DNA from: Burkholderiales bacterium
GTDB taxonomy: Bacteria; Pseudomonadota; Gammaproteobacteria; Burkholderiales; SG8-39
Assembly (NCBI GenBank): GCA_025929745.1
Contig: JAICPQ010000025.1
Location: 1-15,339 of the forward strand
Reading direction: 5' to 3'
Length of the DNA stretch: 15,339 nt
Under the pieces are notes generated by a model. That model saw only the letters and a program-made list of their open reading frames with translations, did not search any database and was not told the origin of the DNA. How positions within the stretch are numbered: the first letter of the stretch is position 1; every line of letters starts with the position of its first letter. This document shows, one piece after another, positions 6,344 through 12,594 of the stretch. The position numbers and the translations under genes are program-made.

Positions 6344-7096
6344 CTACGCGAACTTAAGCTTTTTCCAGGACTCCACCTTCTGCACGCGCGCGAGCATCTC
6401 GGCGTCGGTCAGGTCGAGGCGCAGCGGTGTCATCGAGACGTATCCCTGCTCGATCGCCCAACGGTCAGTACCTTCTTCGGTCGCCTCGACCGGTATCACG
6501 GTGAACCAGTAGTGCTTGCGGCCCATCGGATCTTCGCCGGGCACCACCTTGCCGTCATAGTGACGCATCGACTGCCGCGTCCAAAGCGTGCCGCGTGGCG
6601 GCTCAGATGGGAAGTTGACGTTGACGAGACACGGCTGCGGGTTGTCGAGCAGCGCTTGGAGCACGGTGGCGGCCCAAGGCCGCAGCGCCTCGAAGTCGGG
6701 TTGCTCGCGATCGGTCGCCGGCGCGCTGAACGCGATGCCGCGCAGCCCGAGGAGCGCCGCCTGCTTGGCGCCGGCAAGGGTGCCGGAGTGCCATAGCGCA
6801 TTGCCGAGGTTCGTGCCGATGTTGATGCCCGAGAGCACGAGGTCTGTTTTTTCCCAAAGCGTCGTACCCAGCATCACGCAGTCGCTCGGCGTGCCGTTCA
6901 CGCGGTACGCCTCGAGCCCGGGCAGCGGCGTGCGCTTCACCGTCACGGGGCGCGACGCGGTAATCGAATGACTGGCCGAAGACATCTCGACGTCGGGCGC
7001 GACGACGCGCACCTCGCCGAAGCGGGTTGCCACTTGCGCCAACGCGGCTATCCCCGGGCTATAGACGCCATCGTCGTTCGTGATGAGGATGTGCAT
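6344..7096 (-). CDS. surE: 5'/3'-nucleotidase SurE
   Basis: From the ATG at 7096 the protein has 250 residues, close to the roughly 250 of the family. It starts MHILITNDDG, where Asp8 and Asp9 bind the divalent metal. Ser40 in APDVEMSSAS and Asn92 in SGINIGTN complete the metal site. NLGNALWHSGTLAGAK (97-112) is the variant loop after it, and VNVNFP occurs near the middle. SurE dephosphorylates nucleoside 5'- and 3'-monophosphates and exopolyphosphate in the cytoplasm. The frame is open to a TTG at 7114, but the extra six residues are not family-like, so I place the start at 7096. The usual partners pcm, nlpD and rpoS are not here; instead a DUF72 gene follows 4 bases after the stop. The WHSGT loop differs from the YSGT of the enterobacterial protein. 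Confidence 0.93.
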   Translation of the reverse strand: MHILITNDDGVYSPGIAALAQVATRFGEVRVVAPDVEMSSASHSITASRPVTVKRTPLPGLEAYRVNGTPSDCVMLGTTLWEKTDLVLSGINIGTNLGNALWHSGTLAGAKQAALLGLRGIAFSAPATDREQPDFEALRPWAATVLQALLDNPQPCLVNVNFPSEPPRGTLWTRQSMRHYDGKVVPGEDPMGRKHYWFTVIPVEATEEGTDRWAIEQGYVSMTPLRLDLTDAEMLARVQKVESWKKLKFA

Positions 7097-7101
7097 ATGC
7101 A
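7092..7101. repeat. Palindrome at the divergent surE start
   Basis: The 10-base perfect palindrome TGCATATGCA includes the surE start codon on the minus strand (7096-7094) and, by symmetry, an ATG on the plus strand at 7097. It sits in the 23-base space between the surE start and the GTG start of the lipid kinase gene. It could be an operator-like site or simply a chance palindrome. Confidence 0.3.
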
Positions 7102-7107
7102 AAAAGT

Positions 7108-7111
7108 GGAG
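7108..7111 (+). promoter_or_regulatory. Ribosome binding site for the lipid kinase gene
   Basis: GGAG ends 8 bases before the GTG at 7120, good Shine-Dalgarno spacing. This supports the GTG as the start rather than the plus-strand ATG at 7097, which opens only a 10-codon frame. Confidence 0.55.
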
Positions 7112-7119
7112 CAAGTAGC

Positions 7120-8040
7120 GTGCGAGTGACGCTGATTCACAACCCCGGGGCAGGGAAGCAGGGTAAGCAGAACGGCGAGCAGATCGTCGAGCTCCTCGAG
7201 GCCGCCGGGCACGATGTGCGCTACCAGTCGTCCAAGGACGACGGCTGGAAGAACGCGCTCAAGAAGCCGGCCGACCTCGTCGCCGTTGCAGGCGGCGATG
7301 GGACGGTTGCGCGCGTTGCGCGCCGCATGGCGGGACGCGGCATCCCGGTGGCCGCTCTGCCTTCCGGGACGGCCAACAACATCTCGCGCAGCCTCGGACT
7401 CGTCGAGCGCCCCTTCGAGGAGCTGGTGCGCGGCTGGCCGGACGCACGGCGCGTGAAGCTCGACGTCGGCCTCGCCAAAGGGCCTTGGGGCGAGCGCTAC
7501 TTCGTCGAAGGCATCGGCATGGGGGTGTTCGCGCGCCTGCTCGCGAGCGGTAGCGGCAAACGCATCAAGAAGTCGAAGACCAAGAAGCCCAAGGAGAAGG
7601 TCGACAATGCGCTTCAGCGCTTGAAGACGCGCGCGCAGCGCATGCAGCCGCTCGAAATCCAGGCGTCGCTGGACGGCAAGGACATCTCGGGGAGCTACCT
7701 GCTGTTCGAAGCGGTGACCATTCCCTACGTTGGACCGAACCTTTTCCTCGCGCCCGACAGCAAGCCCGGCGACGGCCATTTCGACGTCGTGCTGGTCAGC
7801 GAAGCCGAGCGCGCGCGCCTAGTGGAGTACCTTGAGACCTGGCAGGGAAACCGCCAAAGACTGGCGGTGCTACCGTCTCACCGCGGCAAGCGGCTCGTCC
7901 TCGAATGGAGCGGGTTCGAGATGCACCTCGACGACAAGCTGTGGCCCAAGGAGGACGCCGAAGCGGCCGCCCCCGCGCGCATCGAGGCGAGCGTCGTGGA
8001 TGAGGTGGAGTTCCTGGTGCCCGAGCCGCGCCGGAAATGA
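7120..8040 (+). CDS. Diacylglycerol/lipid kinase family protein
   Basis: This 306-residue protein belongs to the DAGK-catalytic family (DgkB/YegS/sphingosine-kinase-like). It has an N-terminal HNPGAGK (7-13), the nucleotide-binding GGDGT at 58-62, and LPSGTANN at 80-87 followed by RSLGL. The C-terminal half is the family's beta-rich domain, with YVGPNLFLAPDSKPGDGHFDV carrying the conserved GDG-xxD pattern. The family phosphorylates lipid hydroxyl groups with ATP; the substrate here may be diacylglycerol or another lipid. Residues 145-173 are very rich in Lys and Arg (KRIKKSKTKKPKEK), probably a surface helix that meets acidic membrane lipids. The GTG start at 7120 has a good ribosome binding site and gives the expected N-terminus. 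It stands alone on the plus strand, divergent from surE and convergent with pilU 71 bases downstream. Confidence 0.88.
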   Translation: MRVTLIHNPGAGKQGKQNGEQIVELLEAAGHDVRYQSSKDDGWKNALKKPADLVAVAGGDGTVARVARRMAGRGIPVAALPSGTANNISRSLGLVERPFEELVRGWPDARRVKLDVGLAKGPWGERYFVEGIGMGVFARLLASGSGKRIKKSKTKKPKEKVDNALQRLKTRAQRMQPLEIQASLDGKDISGSYLLFEAVTIPYVGPNLFLAPDSKPGDGHFDVVLVSEAERARLVEYLETWQGNRQRLAVLPSHRGKRLVLEWSGFEMHLDDKLWPKEDAEAAAPARIEASVVDEVEFLVPEPRRK

Positions 8041-8111
8041 CTATCCGGGCTGAGTGCATCCGCGCGCTTGGAGGTCCAGCGGCAGGGCGGCAATAACACC
8101 TTGGTTCCTAT

Positions 8112-9248
8112 CTAGACGATATCGAGGTGCTCGATGCCTTTGGTGAGGTCTCGGTCTTTCGCTTCCTTGCCGTGCAGCTTGATGGCGAGGCGCACTTCGT
8201 TCGTGGAGTCGGCGAAGCGCAGCGCGTCCTCGTAGCTGATGCGCCCGGCCTCGTAGAGGTCGAAGAGCGCCTGGTCGAAGGTCTGCATGCCCAGTTCCCT
8301 CGACTTCTTCATGATCTCCTTGATCTCGTGGATCTCGCCTTTGAAGATGAGATCGCTGATCAAGGGAGAGTTGAGCAGGATCTCGACCGCCGCGGCGCGG
8401 CCCTTGCCTTCGCGTAGCGGGATCAGGCGCTGCGACACCACGGCCTTCAGGTTGAGCGAAAGGTCCATGAGCAGCTGCTGGCGCCGCTCCTCGGGGAAGA
8501 AGTTGATGATGCGGTCCATCGCCTGGTTGGAGTTGTTGGCGTGCAGCGTCGCCAAGCACAGGTGACCGGTCTCGGCGAAGGCGATGGCGTGCTCCATGGT
8601 CTCGCGGTCGCGGATCTCGCCGATGAGAATGACGTCGGGCGCCTGGCGCAGCGTATTCTTGAGCGCCGCCTCCCAGGAATCGGTGTCCACGCCGACCTCG
8701 CGCTGCGTGATGAGGCAGTTCTTGTGAGGGTGCACGAACTCCACGGGGTCTTCGATGGTGACGATGTGGCCGTGCGAGTTTTCGTTGCGGTAGCCGATCA
8801 TCGCGGCGAGCGAGGTCGACTTGCCCGAGCCGGTGCCACCGACGAAGATCACCAGGCCGCGCTTGGTCATCGCGATATCTTTCAGCACCGGGGGCAGCTT
8901 GAGGTCTTCGAAATTCGGGATGGTGGTGGTGATCACGCGCAACACGAAGCCGACCTGACCCATCTGTACAAAGCAGTTCACGCGGAAGCGGCCGATGCCG
9001 GCCGGCGCGATGGCGAAATTGCATTCCTTCTTCGCTTCGAATTCGGCGGCCTGCCTGTCGTTCATCACCGAGCGGCAGAGCATCGAGGTGTGCTGCGCGG
9101 TGAGTGCCTGCTGCGACACCGGGGTCATCTTGCCGTCGATCTTCATCGCCGGCGGAAACCCAGCCGTGATGAAGAGGTCCGAGCCCTTCTTCGCGACCAG
9201 CGCGCGCAGCAGGTCGTAAATGAACTTGGTTGCTTGTTCGCGTTCCAT
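8112..9248 (-). CDS. pilU: Type IV pilus retraction ATPase PilU
   Basis: From the ATG at 9248 the protein has 378 residues, the normal PilU length. An N-terminal PAS-like domain (about 1-120, with GSDLFITAGFPPAMKIDG) is followed by the RecA-like ATPase: Walker A GGTGSGKS at 137-144, Asp box TIEDPVEFVH at about 165-174, Walker B VILIGEIRD at about 206-214, and a His box around GHLCLATLHANN. The C-terminal region is longer than in PilT. PilU is an accessory hexameric motor that helps PilT retract type IV pili at the inner-membrane platform. The frame is open to 9425, but that part is antisense-like shadow of pilT; a strong AAGGGAGAA ribosome binding site precedes the 9248 ATG. Only 16 bases separate it from the pilT stop. 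Confidence 0.96.
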   Translation of the reverse strand: MEREQATKFIYDLLRALVAKKGSDLFITAGFPPAMKIDGKMTPVSQQALTAQHTSMLCRSVMNDRQAAEFEAKKECNFAIAPAGIGRFRVNCFVQMGQVGFVLRVITTTIPNFEDLKLPPVLKDIAMTKRGLVIFVGGTGSGKSTSLAAMIGYRNENSHGHIVTIEDPVEFVHPHKNCLITQREVGVDTDSWEAALKNTLRQAPDVILIGEIRDRETMEHAIAFAETGHLCLATLHANNSNQAMDRIINFFPEERRQQLLMDLSLNLKAVVSQRLIPLREGKGRAAAVEILLNSPLISDLIFKGEIHEIKEIMKKSRELGMQTFDQALFDLYEAGRISYEDALRFADSTNEVRLAIKLHGKEAKDRDLTKGIEHLDIV

Positions 9249-9255
9249 GGCCGAT

Positions 9256-9264
9256 TTCTCCCTT
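9256..9264 (-). promoter_or_regulatory. Ribosome binding site of pilU
   Basis: On the minus strand AAGGGAGAA lies in the 16-base pilT-pilU gap, with its GGGAG core 9 bases before the ATG at 9248. It fixes the pilU start and allows pilU its own initiation on the pilT transcript. Confidence 0.7.
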
Positions 9265-10308
9265 TTATCCCGCGAAGTTTTCCTTGTTGGCGGCCTTGCT
9301 GCGCGCTTCGGCCGAGGCGACGATACTGCGCTGAACGAGCTCCTGGAGGTTCTGGTCGAGCGTCTGCATGCCGAGCTGGCGGCCGGTCTGGATCGTCGAG
9401 TACATCTGCGCGATCTTGTTTTCACGGATCAAGTTGCGGATCGCGGGGCTGCCGATCATGATCTCGTGTGCCGCGACGCGGCCCGCCCCGTCCTTGGTCT
9501 TGAGCAGCGTCTGCGAGATCACGGCGCGGATCGATTCCGAGAGCATCGCGCGCACCATCTCCTTCTCCGCGGCGGGAAACACGTCGACGATGCGGTCGAT
9601 GGTCTTCGCCGCCGACGAGGTGTGCAGCGTGCCGAACACCAAGTGGCCGGTTTCGGCACCGGTGAGCGCCAAGCGGATGGTTTCCAGGTCACGCATCTCG
9701 CCGACCAGGATCACGTCCGGGTCCTCGCGCAGCGCGCTCCTCAGCGCGTTCGAAAACGACAGCGTGTGCGGGCCGACCTCGCGCTGGTTGATCAGGCATT
9801 TCTTCGACTCGTGCACGAACTCGATCGGATCCTCGATCGTGAGGATGTGCCCCTGCTCGTTCTCGTTGATGTGGTTGATCATCGCCGCGAGCGTGGTCGA
9901 CTTGCCCGAACCGGTTGGACCCGTCACCAGGACCAGGCCGCGCGGCTGGTCGGCGATGTCGGCGAAGATCTTCGGCGCCTTGAGCTCCTCTAGCGACAGG
10001 ATCTTGGTCGGGATCGTGCGCATCACCGCGGCGGCGCCGCGCTGCTGCACGAAAGCGTTCACGCGGAAGCGCGCCAGGTTGGGCACCGCGAACGAGAAAT
10101 CGCACTCGAGGTTCTCCTCGTAGAACTTGCGCTGCCCGTCGCTCATGATGTCGTAGATCATCGCGTGCACTTCCTTGTGCTCCATCGGCGGCACGTTGAT
10201 GCGGCGCACGTCGCCGTGCACGCGGATCATCGGCGGCAGTCCCGAAGACAAATGCAGGTCCGACGCCTTGTTCTTCACCACGAAGGCGAGCAGCTCAGTC
10301 AGATCCAT
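9265..10308 (-). CDS. pilT: Type IV pilus retraction ATPase PilT
   Basis: This 347-residue protein is a full-length PilT. The N-terminal PAS-like domain begins MDLTELLAFVVKNKASDLHLS. The ATPase core has Walker A GPTGSGKS at 130-137, Asp box TIEDPIEFVH at 157-166, Walker B VILVGEMRD at 199-207, and a His box at GHLVFGTLHTSS. Near the C-terminus is AIRNLIREN, the AIRNLIRE motif specific to PilT and needed for retraction. It forms the hexameric motor that depolymerises type IV pili for twitching motility, DNA uptake and surface sensing. It lies upstream of pilU and is divergent from yggS, with 52 bases between the two starts. No other pil genes are in the window. Confidence 0.97.
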   Translation of the reverse strand: MDLTELLAFVVKNKASDLHLSSGLPPMIRVHGDVRRINVPPMEHKEVHAMIYDIMSDGQRKFYEENLECDFSFAVPNLARFRVNAFVQQRGAAAVMRTIPTKILSLEELKAPKIFADIADQPRGLVLVTGPTGSGKSTTLAAMINHINENEQGHILTIEDPIEFVHESKKCLINQREVGPHTLSFSNALRSALREDPDVILVGEMRDLETIRLALTGAETGHLVFGTLHTSSAAKTIDRIVDVFPAAEKEMVRAMLSESIRAVISQTLLKTKDGAGRVAAHEIMIGSPAIRNLIRENKIAQMYSTIQTGRQLGMQTLDQNLQELVQRSIVASAEARSKAANKENFAG

Positions 10309-10360
10309 TACAATCCCTCCCGAAACGCGAAGTTGTTTTTCTTCGCTTCTTCAACGCATT
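10309..10360. promoter_or_regulatory. Divergent pilT / yggS intergenic region with inverted repeat
   Basis: This 52-base spacer separates the two divergent starts and should contain or adjoin promoters for both operons. It is clearly more A/T-rich than the flanks. GCGAAG at 10327-10332 and CTTCGC at 10341-10346 form a perfect 6-bp inverted repeat around a T-rich 8-base loop. I could not find a convincing -35/-10 pair on either strand: a TTGTTT at 10333 pairs only with a CATTAT that overlaps the yggS start, leaving no room for a leader. The promoters may extend into the coding sequences. Confidence 0.45.
10314..10321 (-). promoter_or_regulatory. Strong ribosome binding site of pilT
   Basis: The minus strand reads GGGAGGGA, ending 5 bases before the pilT ATG at 10308. 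This is the strongest Shine-Dalgarno sequence I noticed in the window, in contrast to divergent yggS, which has none that is clear. Confidence 0.7.
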
Positions 10361-11017
10361 ATGGCTGCAATCGCAGAAAACCTGCAACTTGTGAGAGCGC
10401 GCATCGCGCGCTTTCCGAGAGTGAAATTGTTGGCAGTATCGAAGAGCCAGGACGTTGAACGCGTCCGCGCCGCGCACGACGCGGGTCAGAATGCTTTCGG
10501 TGAGAACTATGTCCAGGAAGCGGTGCAGAAGATGCAACTCTTACCGAAACTCGAATGGCATCTGATCGGCCCCCTTCAGTCCAACAAGACCCGCATCGCG
10601 GCCGAGCGCTTCGACTGGGTGCACACTGTGGCGAGTGAAAAAGTCGCACGCCGCCTTTCCGAGCAGCGGCCGGCGGAGCTCGCGCCGCTCAACGTCCTTA
10701 TTCAGGTCAATGTTTCGGCCGAAGGCACGAAGAGCGGTTTGGCGCCCGCTCAGGTGGAGGCGCTGGCGCAAGCCGTCAGCGCAATGCCGCGACTGCGCCT
10801 GCGCGGCCTGATGGCGATTCCGGCGCCCGGCGCGGATCGCTCCGCGTACCGACAGATGAAGCAGATCTACGATTCCTTGCAATCGAGATTCGCTTTCGAC
10901 ACGCTGTCGATGGGCATGTCCGACGATCTCGACCTGGCGCTGGAGGAAGGCGCGACGATGGTGCGCGTCGGCACGGCGATTTTCGGCGCGCGAAAGAAGC
11001 AGAAAGACGCCGCGTGA
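10361..11017 (+). CDS. yggS: YggS family pyridoxal phosphate homeostasis protein (PLPBP)
   Basis: From the ATG at 10361 the protein has 218 residues. It is a single TIM-barrel-fold PLP-binding protein: LLAVSKSQ with Lys28 as the Schiff-base lysine, GENYVQEA (the conserved GEN-Y-QE pattern, about 47-54), WHLIGPLQSNK (about 66-76), VNVSAEGTKSG (about 116-126), GLMAIP and SMGMSDDLDLA near the C-terminus, which holds the phosphate-binding region. It has no known catalytic activity and balances free PLP and related amino-acid pools. The open frame upstream of 10361 belongs to pilT shadow sequence. It is the first gene of yggS-proC-yggT-yggU, and its TGA overlaps the proC GTG start by 4 bases. Confidence 0.95.
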   Translation: MAAIAENLQLVRARIARFPRVKLLAVSKSQDVERVRAAHDAGQNAFGENYVQEAVQKMQLLPKLEWHLIGPLQSNKTRIAAERFDWVHTVASEKVARRLSEQRPAELAPLNVLIQVNVSAEGTKSGLAPAQVEALAQAVSAMPRLRLRGLMAIPAPGADRSAYRQMKQIYDSLQSRFAFDTLSMGMSDDLDLALEEGATMVRVGTAIFGARKKQKDAA

Positions 11018-11820
11018 GGATCGGGTTCCTCGGCGGCGGCAACATGGCGAGCGCGCTCATCGGCGGGCTCATCGCCAAGGGCGCCGATGCAGCTTCGCTC
11101 TCGGTGGCCGAGGTGAGCGCCGCAGCGCGTGAGCGCCTCGCGGCGCGCTACCGCGTACATGTCACGAGCGCGCCCGACGCGGCGGTGCAGGGCTGTGAGG
11201 TGCTGGTGCTTGCGGTGAAGCCGCAGGACGCCAAACCGGCGCTTGGTTCGGTGCGCGTCGGCAATCAGCTCGTGCTCAGCATCGCCGCCGGCCTTACCAT
11301 CGCCACACTTTCGCGCTGGCTCGGCGGTTACCGCAAGATCGTGCGTTGCATGCCTAACACGCCGTCGCTCGTCGGCGCGGGCATTGCCGCGCTCTACGCG
11401 CACCCTGAGGTGAGTGCGCAGGAGCGCGGCAAAGCCGAGACCGTCCTTCGCGCGGTCGGCGAGGCGGTTTGGGTCGGCGAGGAACGGCTGCTGGACCCGG
11501 TGACCGCGGTGTCGGCGAGCGGGCCTGCTTATGTGTTCTGGTTCATCGAGCAGCTCGCGGCCACGGCCGAGAAGCTCGGCCTAGAGCGCGCCACGGCCAT
11601 GAAGCTCGCCGTGCATACGGTGCTCGGCGCGGCGAAGCTCGCGGCGCAAAGCGACGAGGCACCCGCGTCGCTGCGCAAGAACGTGACTTCCAAAGGCGGC
11701 ACGACCGAGGCTGCGCTCAAGGTGTTTGAAGAAGAACGGCTGGCGGAGCGCTTCGCCCGCGCGATCGACGCGGCGAGCCGCCGCGCCGCCGAGCTCGGCC
11801 ACGACCTGGAGAAAGACTGA
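11014..11820 (+). CDS. proC: Pyrroline-5-carboxylate reductase
   Basis: This 268-residue protein matches ProC along its length. The N-terminal Rossmann fold starts RIGFLGGGNMASALIGG (GGGNMA at 7-12) for NADPH binding; AVKPQ follows at about 69-73, and CMPNTP with VGAG appears near 112-121. The C-terminal dimer and substrate domain begins near residue 161 with DPVTAVSASGPAY, the proC signature, and continues to LRKNVTSKGGTTEAAL. It catalyses the last step of proline synthesis, reducing pyrroline-5-carboxylate to proline in the cytoplasm. The start is a GTG at 11014 overlapping the yggS stop (GTGA), indicating coupled translation. The yggS-proC-yggT order is widely conserved in proteobacteria. 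Confidence 0.96.
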   Translation: MRIGFLGGGNMASALIGGLIAKGADAASLSVAEVSAAARERLAARYRVHVTSAPDAAVQGCEVLVLAVKPQDAKPALGSVRVGNQLVLSIAAGLTIATLSRWLGGYRKIVRCMPNTPSLVGAGIAALYAHPEVSAQERGKAETVLRAVGEAVWVGEERLLDPVTAVSASGPAYVFWFIEQLAATAEKLGLERATAMKLAVHTVLGAAKLAAQSDEAPASLRKNVTSKGGTTEAALKVFEEERLAERFARAIDAASRRAAELGHDLEKD

Positions 11821-11821
11821 C

Positions 11822-12373
11822 GTGTTTGCGCAAATCGGCGTATTCCTGATCGACGCGGTTGCGAGCTTCTTCGTCTTCGTCCTGCTCGCGCGCTTTCATT
11901 TCCAGTGGCTGCGCGTGCCCTTCCGGAACCCCGTCGGCGAATTCATCCTCGCCACCACAAGCTGGATGGTGCTGCCGGTGCGGCGCTTCGTGCCGGGGCT
12001 CGCCGGCCTGGACCTCGCCTCGCTTGGTCTCGCCTGGGTATTGCAGATGCTGAGCCTGTGGGCGCAAGCGGGGATCATCGGAGCGGAGCCCGCGCTCGGC
12101 ACGATCGCGCTCATCGCGCTCGTCGATCTGCTGCGCTACAGCCTCTACATCCTTGTGTTCGCGGTGATCGTCCAGGCGGTGCTTTCCTGGGTGAACCCCT
12201 ATACGCCGGTCGCCCCCGCGTTCGAAACGCTGACCCGCCCGTTCCTGAAACCGATCCGCCGCTTCGTGCCGCCGATGGGCAACGTGGACCTGACCCCGCT
12301 CGTTCTGCTTCTCCTCCTCTATGTGCTGTTGATCGTGGTCAACCACCTGCGCATGGCCGCCGCCACGTTTTGA
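11822..12373 (+). CDS. yggT: YggT family membrane protein
   Basis: From the GTG at 11822, one base after the proC stop, the protein has 183 residues and two YGGT repeats. Each repeat has membrane helices followed by a conserved short segment: LRVPFRNPVGEF to LPVRRFVPG in the first, and VNPYTPVAPAFETLTRPFLKPIRRFVPP in outline in the second, then a final helix LTPLVLLLLLYVLL. YggT proteins are inner-membrane proteins of unclear role, linked in some bacteria to osmotic stress, K+ uptake or cell division. The frame continues upstream into proC, but the stretch before 11822 is not YggT-like. The end overlaps the DUF167 gene by 4 bases. Confidence 0.92.
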   Translation: MFAQIGVFLIDAVASFFVFVLLARFHFQWLRVPFRNPVGEFILATTSWMVLPVRRFVPGLAGLDLASLGLAWVLQMLSLWAQAGIIGAEPALGTIALIALVDLLRYSLYILVFAVIVQAVLSWVNPYTPVAPAFETLTRPFLKPIRRFVPPMGNVDLTPLVLLLLLYVLLIVVNHLRMAAATF

Positions 12374-12594
12374 TCCTCGATCTGCACGTGCAACCGGGGG
12401 CGTCGCGCACGCAGTTCGCTGGAAAGCACGGCGATCGGCTCAAAGTGAGGCTGGCCGCGCCGGCGCACGACGGTAAAGCGAACCAGGCGCTGATCGTGTT
12501 TCTCGCCGAGTATTACGGCGTACCGCGCCGCAACGTGCGCATTACCGCGGGCCTGAAGTCGCGGCAGAAGCGCGTAGTGATCGAGAAAACCTGA
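12370..12594 (+). CDS. yggU: DUF167 family protein (YggU)
   Basis: This short protein of 74 residues carries the DUF167 motifs: LHVQPGASRTQFAG near the N-terminus, RLKVRLAAPAHDGKANQALI in the centre, and a C-terminal GLKSRQKRVVIE. Members are small cytoplasmic alpha/beta proteins of unknown function. The start is a TTG at 12370 overlapping the yggT TGA (TTGA); no ATG or GTG is in frame nearby, and the conserved domain begins within three codons of the TTG, so the usual N-terminal lead of the family is shortened. It ends the plus-strand operon, and its last 53 bases overlap the 3' end of convergent aceK. Confidence 0.88.
   Translation: MILDLHVQPGASRTQFAGKHGDRLKVRLAAPAHDGKANQALIVFLAEYYGVPRRNVRITAGLKSRQKRVVIEKT

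Noticed and set aside
7097..7129. Ten-codon plus-strand ORF beginning at the palindrome
   Set aside because: It has no clear ribosome binding site and is too short to support as a gene; mentioned only as part of the divergent-start finding.
8041..8111. Gap between the lipid kinase and pilU as a bidirectional terminator
   Set aside because: I found no convincing stem with a T-run; a 6-bp hairpin at 8121-8135 lies inside the pilU end and lacks a T-tract.
8041..9024. 327-codon minus-strand frame overlapping pilU
   Set aside because: A shifted-frame shadow of pilU, rich in Arg, Gly and His and without any conserved motif; pilU itself is complete.
9249..9425. N-terminal extension of pilU to 9425
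   Set aside because: The extra codons overlap pilT out of frame; a strong ribosome binding site and the family N-terminus support the ATG at 9248.
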